Of a stretch of 64,000 nt of DNA, positions 53,550 through 60,890 are shown one piece after another. The DNA comes from UBA6623 sp965238125. GTDB taxonomy: Bacteria > Acidobacteriota > Terriglobia > Bryobacterales > UBA6623. The notes below the pieces were generated by a model. It was not told the origin of the DNA. It saw nothing but the letters and a program-made list of their open reading frames with translations, and made no database searches. The stretch is from assembly GCA_965238125.1 (NCBI GenBank), contig OZ250179.1, forward strand, positions 3,410,001 through 3,474,000, in the 5' to 3' direction. Position numbers and translations under genes: made by a program. Numbering within the stretch: the stretch's first letter is position 1; every line of letters starts with the position of its first letter.

Positions 53550-54011
53550 GTGAACCGTGAGCCGTGAGCCGTGAACCGTGAACCGTGAACCGGGGCCGTG
53601 AATTATCAGTTGCCTCTCCGGCGATGGTACCGTTTGCACGATAGGCCGAACTGCTTCAAGGCCCCGGCAGGGGCCCCGGAATTTAGCCCACGGCTTCAGC
53701 CGTGGGAACAATCCCATAACCGGGAAAGCCCCGGAGGGGCGTAGGAAATCATCCCCAGAGATACCGCTCGTCAAACTCCATTTCGTTCTTCTTCAACAGA
53801 GACACGAACTCATCCTCGAAGGAAACTCGGCGGTGGTGTTCCTCCTGATCGGCAATGTAGATTTTCCCACGGCTGAAGCCGTGGGCTAAATTCCGGAGCC
53901 CCTGCCGGGGCTGCCGCGAATCGGCCTATCGTTCACGGCGCCGGCGCCGGACCGCCGATTGACGATTCACCCCATGGCTCACGCCCAATCGGTTCACGGC
54001 TCACGGCTCAC
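53550..54011. repeat. Heptamer arrays and REP palindromes around an IS200 relic
   Basis: Six heptamers of the form GTGAACC/GTGAGCC run 53550-53591; three in reverse complement run 53991-54011. Inside lies a second inverted pair: about 53661-53707 and 53864-53915, each containing the palindrome cccacggctt...agccgtggg and an arm with ccccggcaggggc. The centre is the transposase scrap at 53749-53868. A single heptamer pair also occurs at 58254-58267. Confidence 0.75.
53749..53868 (-). pseudogene. C-terminal scrap of an IS200-type (RAYT) tyrosine transposase
   Basis: Forty codons ending in TGA: GKIYIADQEEHHRRVSFEDE..LKKNEMEFDERYLWG. The YIADQEEHH...EFDERYLW pattern is the C-terminal signature of IS200-like/REP-associated tyrosine transposases; the catalytic HUH and Tyr part is missing. 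Its 5' border is the REP-like palindrome. Confidence 0.75.
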
Positions 54012-54022
54012 GGAATTCCCCC

Positions 54023-56965
54023 TCACCTCCTCAGCCGCCCTCGGGGACCGGGCAGCCGCAGCCGCTCGCGGAACTGTTCGAACCAGTTTTGGACGACGCG
54101 GATGGCCGGCTTGGAGACCTCGCCCGTGTCGGTGATCGGCTCGACGAGGAGGAAACGTTCGCCGTCGGCCGACACATCGTAAGGCGCGTTATTGATGCCC
54201 GGCCGCAGGCCCGGGTGCTCGAACAGTCGCGTCGACTTACTGATCAAGAAGTCTCCCTCGGTCGAGACCTCGACCGCGATCAAGGTTTCTCCCTCGACGT
54301 AGAAAAGCTCCTTGCCGTCCGGGCTCCAGCGGATTTTCCTCCCGCCATTGGTCGAGACCGTCACCCGGCCGCCGCCCTCGGGAAACGGCCGGACATAAAC
54401 CTCCATCCGACCCGACTCATCCGAAGCGTAGGCAACGAAGCGGCCGTTCGGAGAAAGTTTCGGCACGAACTCGCGGGCCGGCGTTTCCATGGTCCGATGC
54501 GGCTCCCATTCGGCCCCATCTCCCTTACGCTCGATCCACCCAATGTCTAAGGCTGACTGATGAAAGAGTACATACTTCCCATCCCTCGACCAATCCGACA
54601 CGAGGTCTTGGACGGGCGTCGCCAAAACCGTTGTCGCCTCGCCGACGCCGTCCGCTCGCCGAAGAAAAATGTCCCAGTTGCCCGACCCCTGCGTGATGAA
54701 GGCGATTTGCTCCCCGTCCGGCGACCACACGGGTCGCCAATCGGGCTGTACCGCGTTCGACAAGCGCGTCTTGACGCCGCGAACCATGTCAAACACCCAC
54801 ACATCCTGATTCCCACCCTCGGTTATTGACAGGGCGACCCGCCGGCCGTCCGGGGAAATCGCAGGGTCAGCGAGCTGCCCCGCGAGCCCGACCTCCCGCA
54901 ATTTCCTAGCGCTTCGATCGAGCCATACCAACTGCCCTCTGCCTGCATCGGGACTGTCGAGGTAGACCAGGGTCTGATCGGCGGCCACCGTTGCCTGAAA
55001 GGCGTTCTCGGCGATGGGGAACGCCTCACCTTCGGCCCGCAAGGTTTCGAGCGAAAAAGGTAGAGCCCAAAGGTCATGTTGGGTCAACAGAGAGGCCTGA
55101 TAAACGAGGTAGCCGCCGGGTGAATAGGACGGGATCGTGCCGGCGCCGAGAATCTCTCGACGCCCGGTTTCAAAATCCTGCGCGACTAATGTCTGTTCGG
55201 CAAGGTCGCCCGCCGAAAACACACCGACTCGGCGCCCCGCTTGCAAAGGCAAGAAATGCGGATAGGCAAGAACCGAAACCCTCTTACCCAGCTCACCTTC
55301 GAAATCTTCCGGGCGTAGCAACAGCTTGGGAACCCCGCCCTGAGCGGAGACTTCATAGAGACCATGCCTGCCCCCCTCCACCTCACCACTGAAGACAATG
55401 ACCTCGCCGTCGGGGCTCCACGTGGCCCCTGCGTTATAGGCACCCTGCACGCTGCACAGCCGGACCGAGGGGCCGCCACCGACCGCGACCTTCCTGAGTT
55501 CCCCACCGGAAGAGAACCCGATGAAGTCACTCCGCGGCGACCAAAAAGGCCCACTGGCGCCTTGGGCGCCCTCGATGGCCTGCGGCTCCTGCCGATCGAG
55601 GTCCTGGACCCAAAGCCGCCTATCGGCGCCCGGGGCGACAAAAGCGACATGGCGGCCGTTTGGCGAGATGGCCACATTGCGTTGAAACACCCCTGTGTTT
55701 ACCCCGACCGACGGCGTGAGGGCGAATCGGCGCAGGGGCCTTGGGCCACGGAAACCCGGGCCGCGCAGCCACAGTACCGCGACCGCGGCGAGCAGGACGA
55801 AGACCGTCGCGTAGAGGATGCGATCTTTCAAGCGGCGGCGTTTTTGGGCTGAACGGGCAGCCGACTCGGGTACAACGTTGATCGTCACCGAACGTTTGAG
55901 TTGGGTGTCTTCGGCGCGGTAGGCCACGCTGTCGCCTTGGGTAACCAAGTCTTCGATGACGTGGTATTTGACTAACGGGTGGATCGGCTCGGCAGTCGTT
56001 TCGACTTGCGTTCCCTGGGCGGGCGTTTGTACCGAAGCGGGTGTCGGCGCGGGGACGGCGGCCCGCGTCCCCAGGTCACTCGGCGGATGCGGACGGCCGG
56101 TTCGCGGCACGGTCGAGCGGCCCGATTCGAGTTTCTTGCGCAAGGTGCTCAGGTCGAGAATCAACGCCGATGCCTCGGGATAGCGATCCTCGCGGCGTTT
56201 CGCCAGGCATTTGTCGACAATCCACTCCAGCTCCATCGGGACGCCGGTACGCAAGCCGGTCAGCGGCTCGGGGGCTTCGTGCAGGATCGAGTATTGCACC
56301 GCCTGGCTGTAGTCGCCGCGAAACGGCAGCTGCCCCGAGATCATTTCATAGGTCACGCAGCCCAGCGCCCATAGGTCGGTGCGTTGGTCGGTGCCGGCGG
56401 CCTCGGTCTGCTCGGGCGACATGTAGGCCATCGTGCCCAGGGCGGTCTCGAGCTCGGTGAGTCGCGAGCGCTCGGAAAGCTGCGCCAGCCCGAAGTCCAT
56501 GATCTTGATGAGGCGCTCGGAGCCCTGATCAACAAGCATGACGTTGGCCGGTTTGATGTCGCGGTGGAAGATGCTCTTTCGATGAGCCGCTTCGAGGCCG
56601 CGGGCGATCTGAATGGCGATGTCGAACACGTCGTCGAACGCTATCGGTCCGGCGGTGATCTTGTGGTCGAGGGTTTCGCCGTCGAGGTGCGCCATGGCGA
56701 TGAAGGTTTGTCCCTCGACCTCGTCGATTTCGTAGACGGTGCAGATGTTGGGGTGGTCGAGCGCGGCGGAGGCCTGGGCCTCGCGGAAGAAGCGCGTCTT
56801 GGCCTCGTCGTTGGAAAGCAAGTGCGCCGAGAGGAATTTGAGGGCGACGGCGCGCTTGAGCTTGGTGTCCTCGGCTTTGTAGACGACACCCATCCCGCCT
56901 TCGCCGAGTCTCTCGGTGATTTCGTAGTGCGAGATGGTGCGGCCGATCATAGGGAACCTGTTCAT
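54023..56965 (-). CDS. Transmembrane Ser/Thr protein kinase with PD40/TolB-like propeller
   Basis: 980 residues from ATG 56965 (56950 is an alternative). Kinase domain 14-275: glycine loop G21EGGMG, Lys43, HRDIKPAN (Asp136), DFG 157-159, SPE. A Pro/Thr-rich linker follows, then residues 333-366 repeat the kinase N-lobe (YHVIEDL...YRAEDTQLKRSV) without the glycine loop or Lys. One helix (383-400, ILYATVFVLLAAVAVLWL) crosses the membrane. The exported ~560 residues contain repeated SPDG/SPNG blades of a six- or seven-bladed propeller, e.g. WSPDGEQIAFITQGSG. It probably senses an envelope ligand. An in-frame extension to 57085 covers a REP repeat and is rejected. Confidence 0.92.
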   Translation of the reverse strand: MNRFPMIGRTISHYEITERLGEGGMGVVYKAEDTKLKRAVALKFLSAHLLSNDEAKTRFFREAQASAALDHPNICTVYEIDEVEGQTFIAMAHLDGETLDHKITAGPIAFDDVFDIAIQIARGLEAAHRKSIFHRDIKPANVMLVDQGSERLIKIMDFGLAQLSERSRLTELETALGTMAYMSPEQTEAAGTDQRTDLWALGCVTYEMISGQLPFRGDYSQAVQYSILHEAPEPLTGLRTGVPMELEWIVDKCLAKRREDRYPEASALILDLSTLRKKLESGRSTVPRTGRPHPPSDLGTRAAVPAPTPASVQTPAQGTQVETTAEPIHPLVKYHVIEDLVTQGDSVAYRAEDTQLKRSVTINVVPESAARSAQKRRRLKDRILYATVFVLLAAVAVLWLRGPGFRGPRPLRRFALTPSVGVNTGVFQRNVAISPNGRHVAFVAPGADRRLWVQDLDRQEPQAIEGAQGASGPFWSPRSDFIGFSSGGELRKVAVGGGPSVRLCSVQGAYNAGATWSPDGEVIVFSGEVEGGRHGLYEVSAQGGVPKLLLRPEDFEGELGKRVSVLAYPHFLPLQAGRRVGVFSAGDLAEQTLVAQDFETGRREILGAGTIPSYSPGGYLVYQASLLTQHDLWALPFSLETLRAEGEAFPIAENAFQATVAADQTLVYLDSPDAGRGQLVWLDRSARKLREVGLAGQLADPAISPDGRRVALSITEGGNQDVWVFDMVRGVKTRLSNAVQPDWRPVWSPDGEQIAFITQGSGNWDIFLRRADGVGEATTVLATPVQDLVSDWSRDGKYVLFHQSALDIGWIERKGDGAEWEPHRTMETPAREFVPKLSPNGRFVAYASDESGRMEVYVRPFPEGGGRVTVSTNGGRKIRWSPDGKELFYVEGETLIAVEVSTEGDFLISKSTRLFEHPGLRPGINNAPYDVSADGERFLLVEPITDTGEVSKPAIRVVQNWFEQFRERLRLPGPRGRLRR

Positions 56966-57011
56966 GGGTGATCTCGCTGCCGGCCCGCCGAAGGCTTGTC
57001 CAATTCTATCG

Positions 57012-57038
57012 CAGTGGGGCAGGTCTCCAGGCCTGCCC
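57012..57038 (-). repeat. 27-bp hairpin repeat, second copy
   Basis: Exact reverse complement of 3319-3345. A partial third motif (ctgccccactgga) follows at about 57059-57071. It lies about 50 bases upstream of the kinase start, so it is in the 5' leader or promoter. Confidence 0.75.
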
Positions 57039-57225
57039 GGCAACGGTGTCGTCCGCGCTGCCCCACTGGAGGCCGCGAGAGACACTTTGGGCTCGTGATC
57101 AATGGGTAGTTGGCCGACGGTGGTGGGTCGATGGCGCCGGTTAGTCGCTGGTCGGTGGTTGGTTCCTTTGTTTGGGTCTCCTTGGAGCTGTCGGTCACGG
57201 TTGCGGGGGGCTTTGAGCCCCGGGG

Positions 57226-58101
57226 CTACCTGAGATTGTGCGGGATCGGGCGGCCAGCGGTTACTGTTGTTGGCTTGTAACTCGTTGTACAGGCTGGTGT
57301 TAGGTCGGTCTTGGCTTCGTTTCGCGGTTCTTGGTTCTGGGGGCTCGCGGATTGGCGGGCGGCGAAAAAATGGGGGACAGTCCGCTTCGCGCCGGTGATG
57401 GTTTTGGATTCGAGCGAAGTCTTTTCGGCGGCGCTTGGGACAGTCCCCAATTTTTCGCCGGCGATGGTCTTCGCTGTTTCGCTTGCCAATTTTTCGGCGG
57501 GGCGGAAGCCTATTGCTGATGCATGGGCGCTGCTTGGATCTTCGTCGGGGAGGTAGTGAACCGGAGTTGTGGCTCCGGCGTTTTTGGCCTCGAAGGCTTC
57601 GTGGAGTTGGCGGTCTTCGCGGCGGATGTTGATCATCAACTCGACGCTGCGGAAAAAACGGCGGGCGAGTTGGCCGTCATAGCGGGCGAGGTTGTTGAGG
57701 AGTTTTGTTCTCGTAAGCATGGCCCAGCCAAGGATGTTGGTTTGGCCTTCGCGGTCTTCCGGCATGGGTCCGGTGTCGTTGTTGAAGCGACGGGAGTTTT
57801 CCATGCCGGCGGCGATGACGGCGGTTTCGATGCGGGAGAGACGTTGCATTCTCCAGGCGAGGTCGGCGATTTGGCGGACGATTTCCTTTTCGACGCGGTT
57901 TCGGGGGAGATAGGTGTCCTCGAAAGACCTGAGGTGTCGGTCGAAGTCGGCGGGGTCTTCGCCGGGTAAGACGGCGTCGTTGGCCAGCAGGCCGTGTTTG
58001 AGAGCGTTTTGGGATGAACGGGCCTTGCCTTTTTGGGTTCGCGGCCCGGTTGATTTCTTTGCGTTTGCGCGGTTGGCGCGGATCTGATTTTTGGATTTCA
58101 T
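57226..58101 (-). CDS. Conserved hypothetical protein (STGPRTQKGKARSSQNALKHG family)
   Basis: 291 residues. The N-terminal signature NRANAKKSTGPRTQKGKARSSQN..KHGLLAND is frequent in Acidobacteriota and Planctomycetota genomes, usually in many paralogues; function unknown. A helical region follows (RNRVEKEIVRQIADLAWRMQRLSRIETAVIAAG). From about residue 215 the coding sequence runs through a 91-bp palindromic element (57365-57455), giving the low-complexity piece LGTVPSAAEK...RTVPHFFAA, so the C-terminus is repeat-derived. Confidence 0.75.
   Translation of the reverse strand: MKSKNQIRANRANAKKSTGPRTQKGKARSSQNALKHGLLANDAVLPGEDPADFDRHLRSFEDTYLPRNRVEKEIVRQIADLAWRMQRLSRIETAVIAAGMENSRRFNNDTGPMPEDREGQTNILGWAMLTRTKLLNNLARYDGQLARRFFRSVELMINIRREDRQLHEAFEAKNAGATTPVHYLPDEDPSSAHASAIGFRPAEKLASETAKTIAGEKLGTVPSAAEKTSLESKTITGAKRTVPHFFAARQSASPQNQEPRNEAKTDLTPACTTSYKPTTVTAGRPIPHNLR
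57365..57455. repeat. 91-bp inverted-end element, copy within a coding sequence
   Basis: Ends aaaaaatgggggacagtcc and ggacagtccccaattttt are imperfect inverted repeats; the inner part is cttcgcgccg...ggcgcttg. The same architecture and length recur at 58482-58572. Outside the ends lies a further short inverted flank (cggcg/cgccg). It is placed in the 3' part of the hypothetical gene at 57226 without breaking its frame. Confidence 0.8.
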
Positions 58102-58481
58102 GAGATTGTCTCCTGGGGGCTTGACGCCCGATAACTGGGGGCTCGATGCCCGCTAATAGGATACGTTGAGGTTGTGGGTTTGGCCGGGGGTGGTTTTTGT
58201 TAAGTTATTGAAAAGGCAGGAGTAATTTTTTCCAAAGTAACGTGACAGGTTTCGTGAACCGTGAGCCGTTAACCGAGTGGGGGAGGGGACCGGCCGCGGG
58301 TGGCCGGTCGTTCGCCCGTGGGAGATTCGGTTAGTGGGTTTGCCGGCCCTGAAGGGCCGGCCTATGGGGGAACTCAAGCGGCGTGAACGCCGCTGGGGGC
58401 GGTTGAGACCTGCTCCGCAGCGGGGTTGCGGGTACGTTGGCGGTGGACGGGTCGAGACAGGGTGGGCGCCAAGCGGCTGTG
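58102..58481. other. Intergenic region with palindromes
   Basis: No gene recognised in about 380 bases. It contains one heptamer pair (gtgaaccgtgagcc, 58254-58267), a palindrome gccggccctgaagggccggc (58342-58361) and the flank of the 91-bp element. The promoter of the minus-strand gene at 57226-58101 should lie at its left edge. Confidence 0.45.
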
Positions 58482-58572
58482 AAAAAATGGGGGACAGTCC
58501 ACTTCGCGCCGTGTGCGGGTACTGATGCAAGGGAACTTGTTTGGTCGGCGCTTGGGACAGTCCCCAATTTTT
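58482..58572. repeat. 91-bp inverted-end element, second copy
   Basis: Same ends as 57365-57455. Here the inverted flanks are longer: ccaagcggctgtg on the left (58470-58481) and cacagccgcttgg on the right, so the whole forms a cruciform. The internal ~45 bases differ from copy 1. Confidence 0.8.
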
Positions 58573-58619
58573 CACAGCCGCTTGGCGGGCGGATTCATAC
58601 GGGGGGCGAGGAATAACAT

Positions 58620-58766
58620 CCGCGCTTGGCGAGGTCGTTCTATCCGCAATACGACGTGTCGGCGGACGGTGAGCGCTTTGTGATCGCCGAGCCGACCGGC
58701 GAGACGGGCCAGGGGTCGACGATTCACGTCGTCCAGAATTGGCTGAGCGGGTTTCAGGGTCGCTAG
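58620..58766 (+). pseudogene. C-terminal scrap of a second kinase/propeller gene
   Basis: The frame from about 58629 reads ARSFYPQYDVSADGERFVIA..PTGETGQGSTIHVVQNWLSGF and ends at TAG 58764-58766. It aligns with the last part of the kinase at 54023 (YDVSADGERFLLVEPITDTGE...RVVQNWFEQF). Everything upstream is missing. It lies on the opposite strand to that gene. Confidence 0.75.
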
Positions 58767-58868
58767 GGCGGATTTCGCACCACTTGCCGGGCGCGCGGGA
58801 ATGAGAGGAAATCTTCGGACCGGTCGGGGCGGTGAACGTCCGCGGGTGGTTGGGGATGTTCCGGGGGG

Positions 58869-59081
58869 CTAAGTTTCGGCTCCTTCCTCCGCTTCCGGCT
58901 CTTCTTCAAGGGCTGGCAAGCCGAGGTCGACGGGATCGATTGCCTCGATGGGCGGGCCTCCGAGGCCCACCCTTTTCTCGAGTTTGCGGCGTTCCTTGCG
59001 TGCCGCTTTATCTTGGCGTTTTTCCGCCCGGGCGAGTTCTTTTTGACGCTTTTGGAACTTAGTATTCGATCGACTGGCCAA
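58869..59081 (-). CDS. Small basic hypothetical protein
   Basis: 70 residues from a TTG at 59081. MASRSNTKFQKRQKELARAEKR..ARKERRKLEKR is strongly basic and helical; the C-terminus is acidic (EEEPEAEEGAET). I know such small proteins as conserved hypotheticals. It starts 42 bases after the stop of the RRM gene in the same direction, so a nucleic-acid or ribosome-related role is plausible but unproven. Confidence 0.65.
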   Translation of the reverse strand: MASRSNTKFQKRQKELARAEKRQDKAARKERRKLEKRVGLGGPPIEAIDPVDLGLPALEEEPEAEEGAET

Positions 59082-59123
59082 CGGCGCCCCTCCTTCGCGG
59101 TATCCCGCCCGGTGCGTAAGGAA

Positions 59124-59453
59124 TTACCAGCGAGGTCCGCGAGAACCTCGACGTCCACCTTCCGGACGTCCGAAGCCGCCGCCGCCGCCGCCGCCGCCGC
59201 CGCGATCCGGACGCGGGCGGGCTTCGTTGACGACGAGGTCGCGGCCTCCGAGGTTCGTGCCGTTAAGCGCGCCGATGGCCTCTTCCGCCGCCGCCTCTTC
59301 CACCATTTCAACAAAGGCGAATCCTCGCGAGCGGCCGGTTTCACGGTCCATCACCAGGTGAACCGACTCCACTTCGCCGTGGGCTTCGAAAGTGCTGCGA
59401 ATCTCGTCCTCGGTGGCAGCGAAATTCAGGTTGCCAACGTACAATCTCTTCAT
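59124..59453 (-). CDS. RRM-domain RNA-binding protein
   Basis: 109 residues from ATG 59453, preceded by gaggagga. One RRM: RNP2 LYVGNL at residues 4-9 and RNP1 RGFAFVEM near 45-52. The tail is Gly/Arg-rich (RPDRGGGGGGGGGFGRPEGG) with a run of repeated GGC codons (about 59179-59202), which may be variable in length. Resembles bacterial cold-induced glycine-rich RRM proteins that act as RNA chaperones. The longer frame to 59528 lacks family support. Confidence 0.93.
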   Translation of the reverse strand: MKRLYVGNLNFAATEDEIRSTFEAHGEVESVHLVMDRETGRSRGFAFVEMVEEAAAEEAIGALNGTNLGGRDLVVNEARPRPDRGGGGGGGGGFGRPEGGRRGSRGPRW

Positions 59454-59797
59454 GGGAAATTCCTCCTCTAACAGATCCTGAAACAGTGCAAGCGTCGGGC
59501 AGAAAGAGAAGGAATCAAGTGAAAGCAACCTTCGGCAGTCAGCCTAGCGTACAAACGTTTCAAACTTCAGTGTCAAGTTTACCATGCCGGACGCGCGTGG
59601 GCGTCTGGAAGAGTTCGCGCCGGGGGCCAAAACCGACAGGGGTTGGCGCGATTTTGGTCCGTATTTCAGGGGTTCACGGAGATTCGCCCAGAGCCGGCGC
59701 GGCATTTCGATCTATACTCCTGGAAGGAAGTTAGGTTCGTCCGCATTTCTCGCCACGTGGCGGGGCGAATTGCGTGAGAGGGCCGACTAGGCGCACG
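59454..59797. other. Divergent intergenic region
   Basis: About 344 bases between the RRM and TPR genes. Apart from a candidate RRM promoter (59548-59576) I see no gene or repeat. Confidence 0.45.
59548..59576 (-). promoter_or_regulatory. Candidate promoter of the RRM gene
   Basis: On the minus strand a perfect TTGACA (59571-59576) is followed after 17 bases by TGTACG (59548-59553), a weak -10. It would give an untranslated leader of about 90 bases, a length often seen in cold-regulated RRM and cold-shock genes. Confidence 0.35.
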
Positions 59798-60877
59798 ATG
59801 GGGCAATCGAGATCAGCCGGGGGTGAATTCGTCGCGCTGATCGGCTGTGGGGTGTTGGGCCTTGGGTCCGCCATGGGGTTGCTTGGGGCGGCGTGCGACG
59901 AAGTCAAGGCCGATCTCGTCCGCGCGACCCAAGCGCTGGACCGAAGGAATCCGGGGGTGGCGCAACAGGTACTTTCGTCGCCGGCTGTCGCCGGGTGCGG
60001 GGAAGCTTTGCTGCTCTCGGCGCGGCTCGCCGAAGCGGAGAGGAACCCGCAACAAGCGGCGGACCTGTACACGCGCTACACGGCGGCGGCTCCGAGCGAT
60101 GCTCGGGGTTTTGCCCATTTCGGGCGGTTTCTGTTGGATAGCGGCCGCTATCCGCAAGCCGAAGCAGCGGCGCGGCGAGCGTTCGCGCTCGACCCGGGTC
60201 TCGCCGAAGCGTTACTGCTGCGGGGGCGCATTCTGGGGCTCAAGGGAGAAGCGTCCGAAGCACAAGCGGCGCTCACCGAAGCGGTTCGCTTGGCCCCCGA
60301 GAATCCCGAGGCACACTATCAGCTCGGTGTTTTCCACGACGGACGACAGCAGAACCATAAAGCCGCCGCGGCCTTTGAAAAGGTCCTCCGGCTGACGCCC
60401 GACGATCCGCGGGCCTACGATTACCTAGCCCTTAGTCTCGAGCCGACCGGCGAAGTCAAGAGAGCCGAATGGGCGTACAAGAAAGGTCTTTCGCTCAATC
60501 GGGGGGAGCGTTTTGACGCCTTTCTCTATTACAACTATGGCCGTTTCCTGATGAAACAGAACCGTCTGGGCGAGGCCGAAGAGCACCTCGACAAGGCCGT
60601 CATGCTGACGCCGCAAGCGCGCTCGGCGCGGTATGAACGCGGCAAGCTGAACCTGAAACTAGGCAACCTCAAAGCCGCCCGCGATGACGCCGAGCGAGCC
60701 TTGGCACTGGAGGACCCGGCGGGGGTGATCCTCGATCTGCAAGTTCACTATTTGCTGGCGCGGATCCATCGACGGTTAGGAGACGAGCAGGAGGCGCGGA
60801 GGTATTCGGAACTCAGCCGCAAGTCGTCGGTGCCGCTGGAGGCGAGACGGGGACGAAGCCGAGGCGGGGGGCGCTAG
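59798..60877 (+). CDS. TPR-repeat protein, exported or membrane-anchored
   Basis: 359 residues from ATG 59798 (GTG 59774 is an alternative). The N-terminus has a hydrophobic segment (FVALIGCGVLGLGSAMGLLGAAC) that looks like a signal or lipoprotein-like sequence, with Cys at the end. At least six TPR units follow, with Ala8/Ala20/Pro32-type spacing: e.g. ALLLRGRILGLKGEASEAQAAL, AHYQLGVFHDGRQQNHKAAAAF and YYNYGRFLMKQNRLGEAEEHL. Such proteins are scaffolds for other proteins; no enzyme domain is present. Confidence 0.88.
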   Translation: MGQSRSAGGEFVALIGCGVLGLGSAMGLLGAACDEVKADLVRATQALDRRNPGVAQQVLSSPAVAGCGEALLLSARLAEAERNPQQAADLYTRYTAAAPSDARGFAHFGRFLLDSGRYPQAEAAARRAFALDPGLAEALLLRGRILGLKGEASEAQAALTEAVRLAPENPEAHYQLGVFHDGRQQNHKAAAAFEKVLRLTPDDPRAYDYLALSLEPTGEVKRAEWAYKKGLSLNRGERFDAFLYYNYGRFLMKQNRLGEAEEHLDKAVMLTPQARSARYERGKLNLKLGNLKAARDDAERALALEDPAGVILDLQVHYLLARIHRRLGDEQEARRYSELSRKSSVPLEARRGRSRGGGR

Positions 60878-60890
60878 CGGCAAGACAGCG

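Noticed and set aside
53550..53591. Possible CRISPR array because of regularly spaced short repeats
   Set aside because: The units are contiguous heptamers without spacers, and no cas gene is present.
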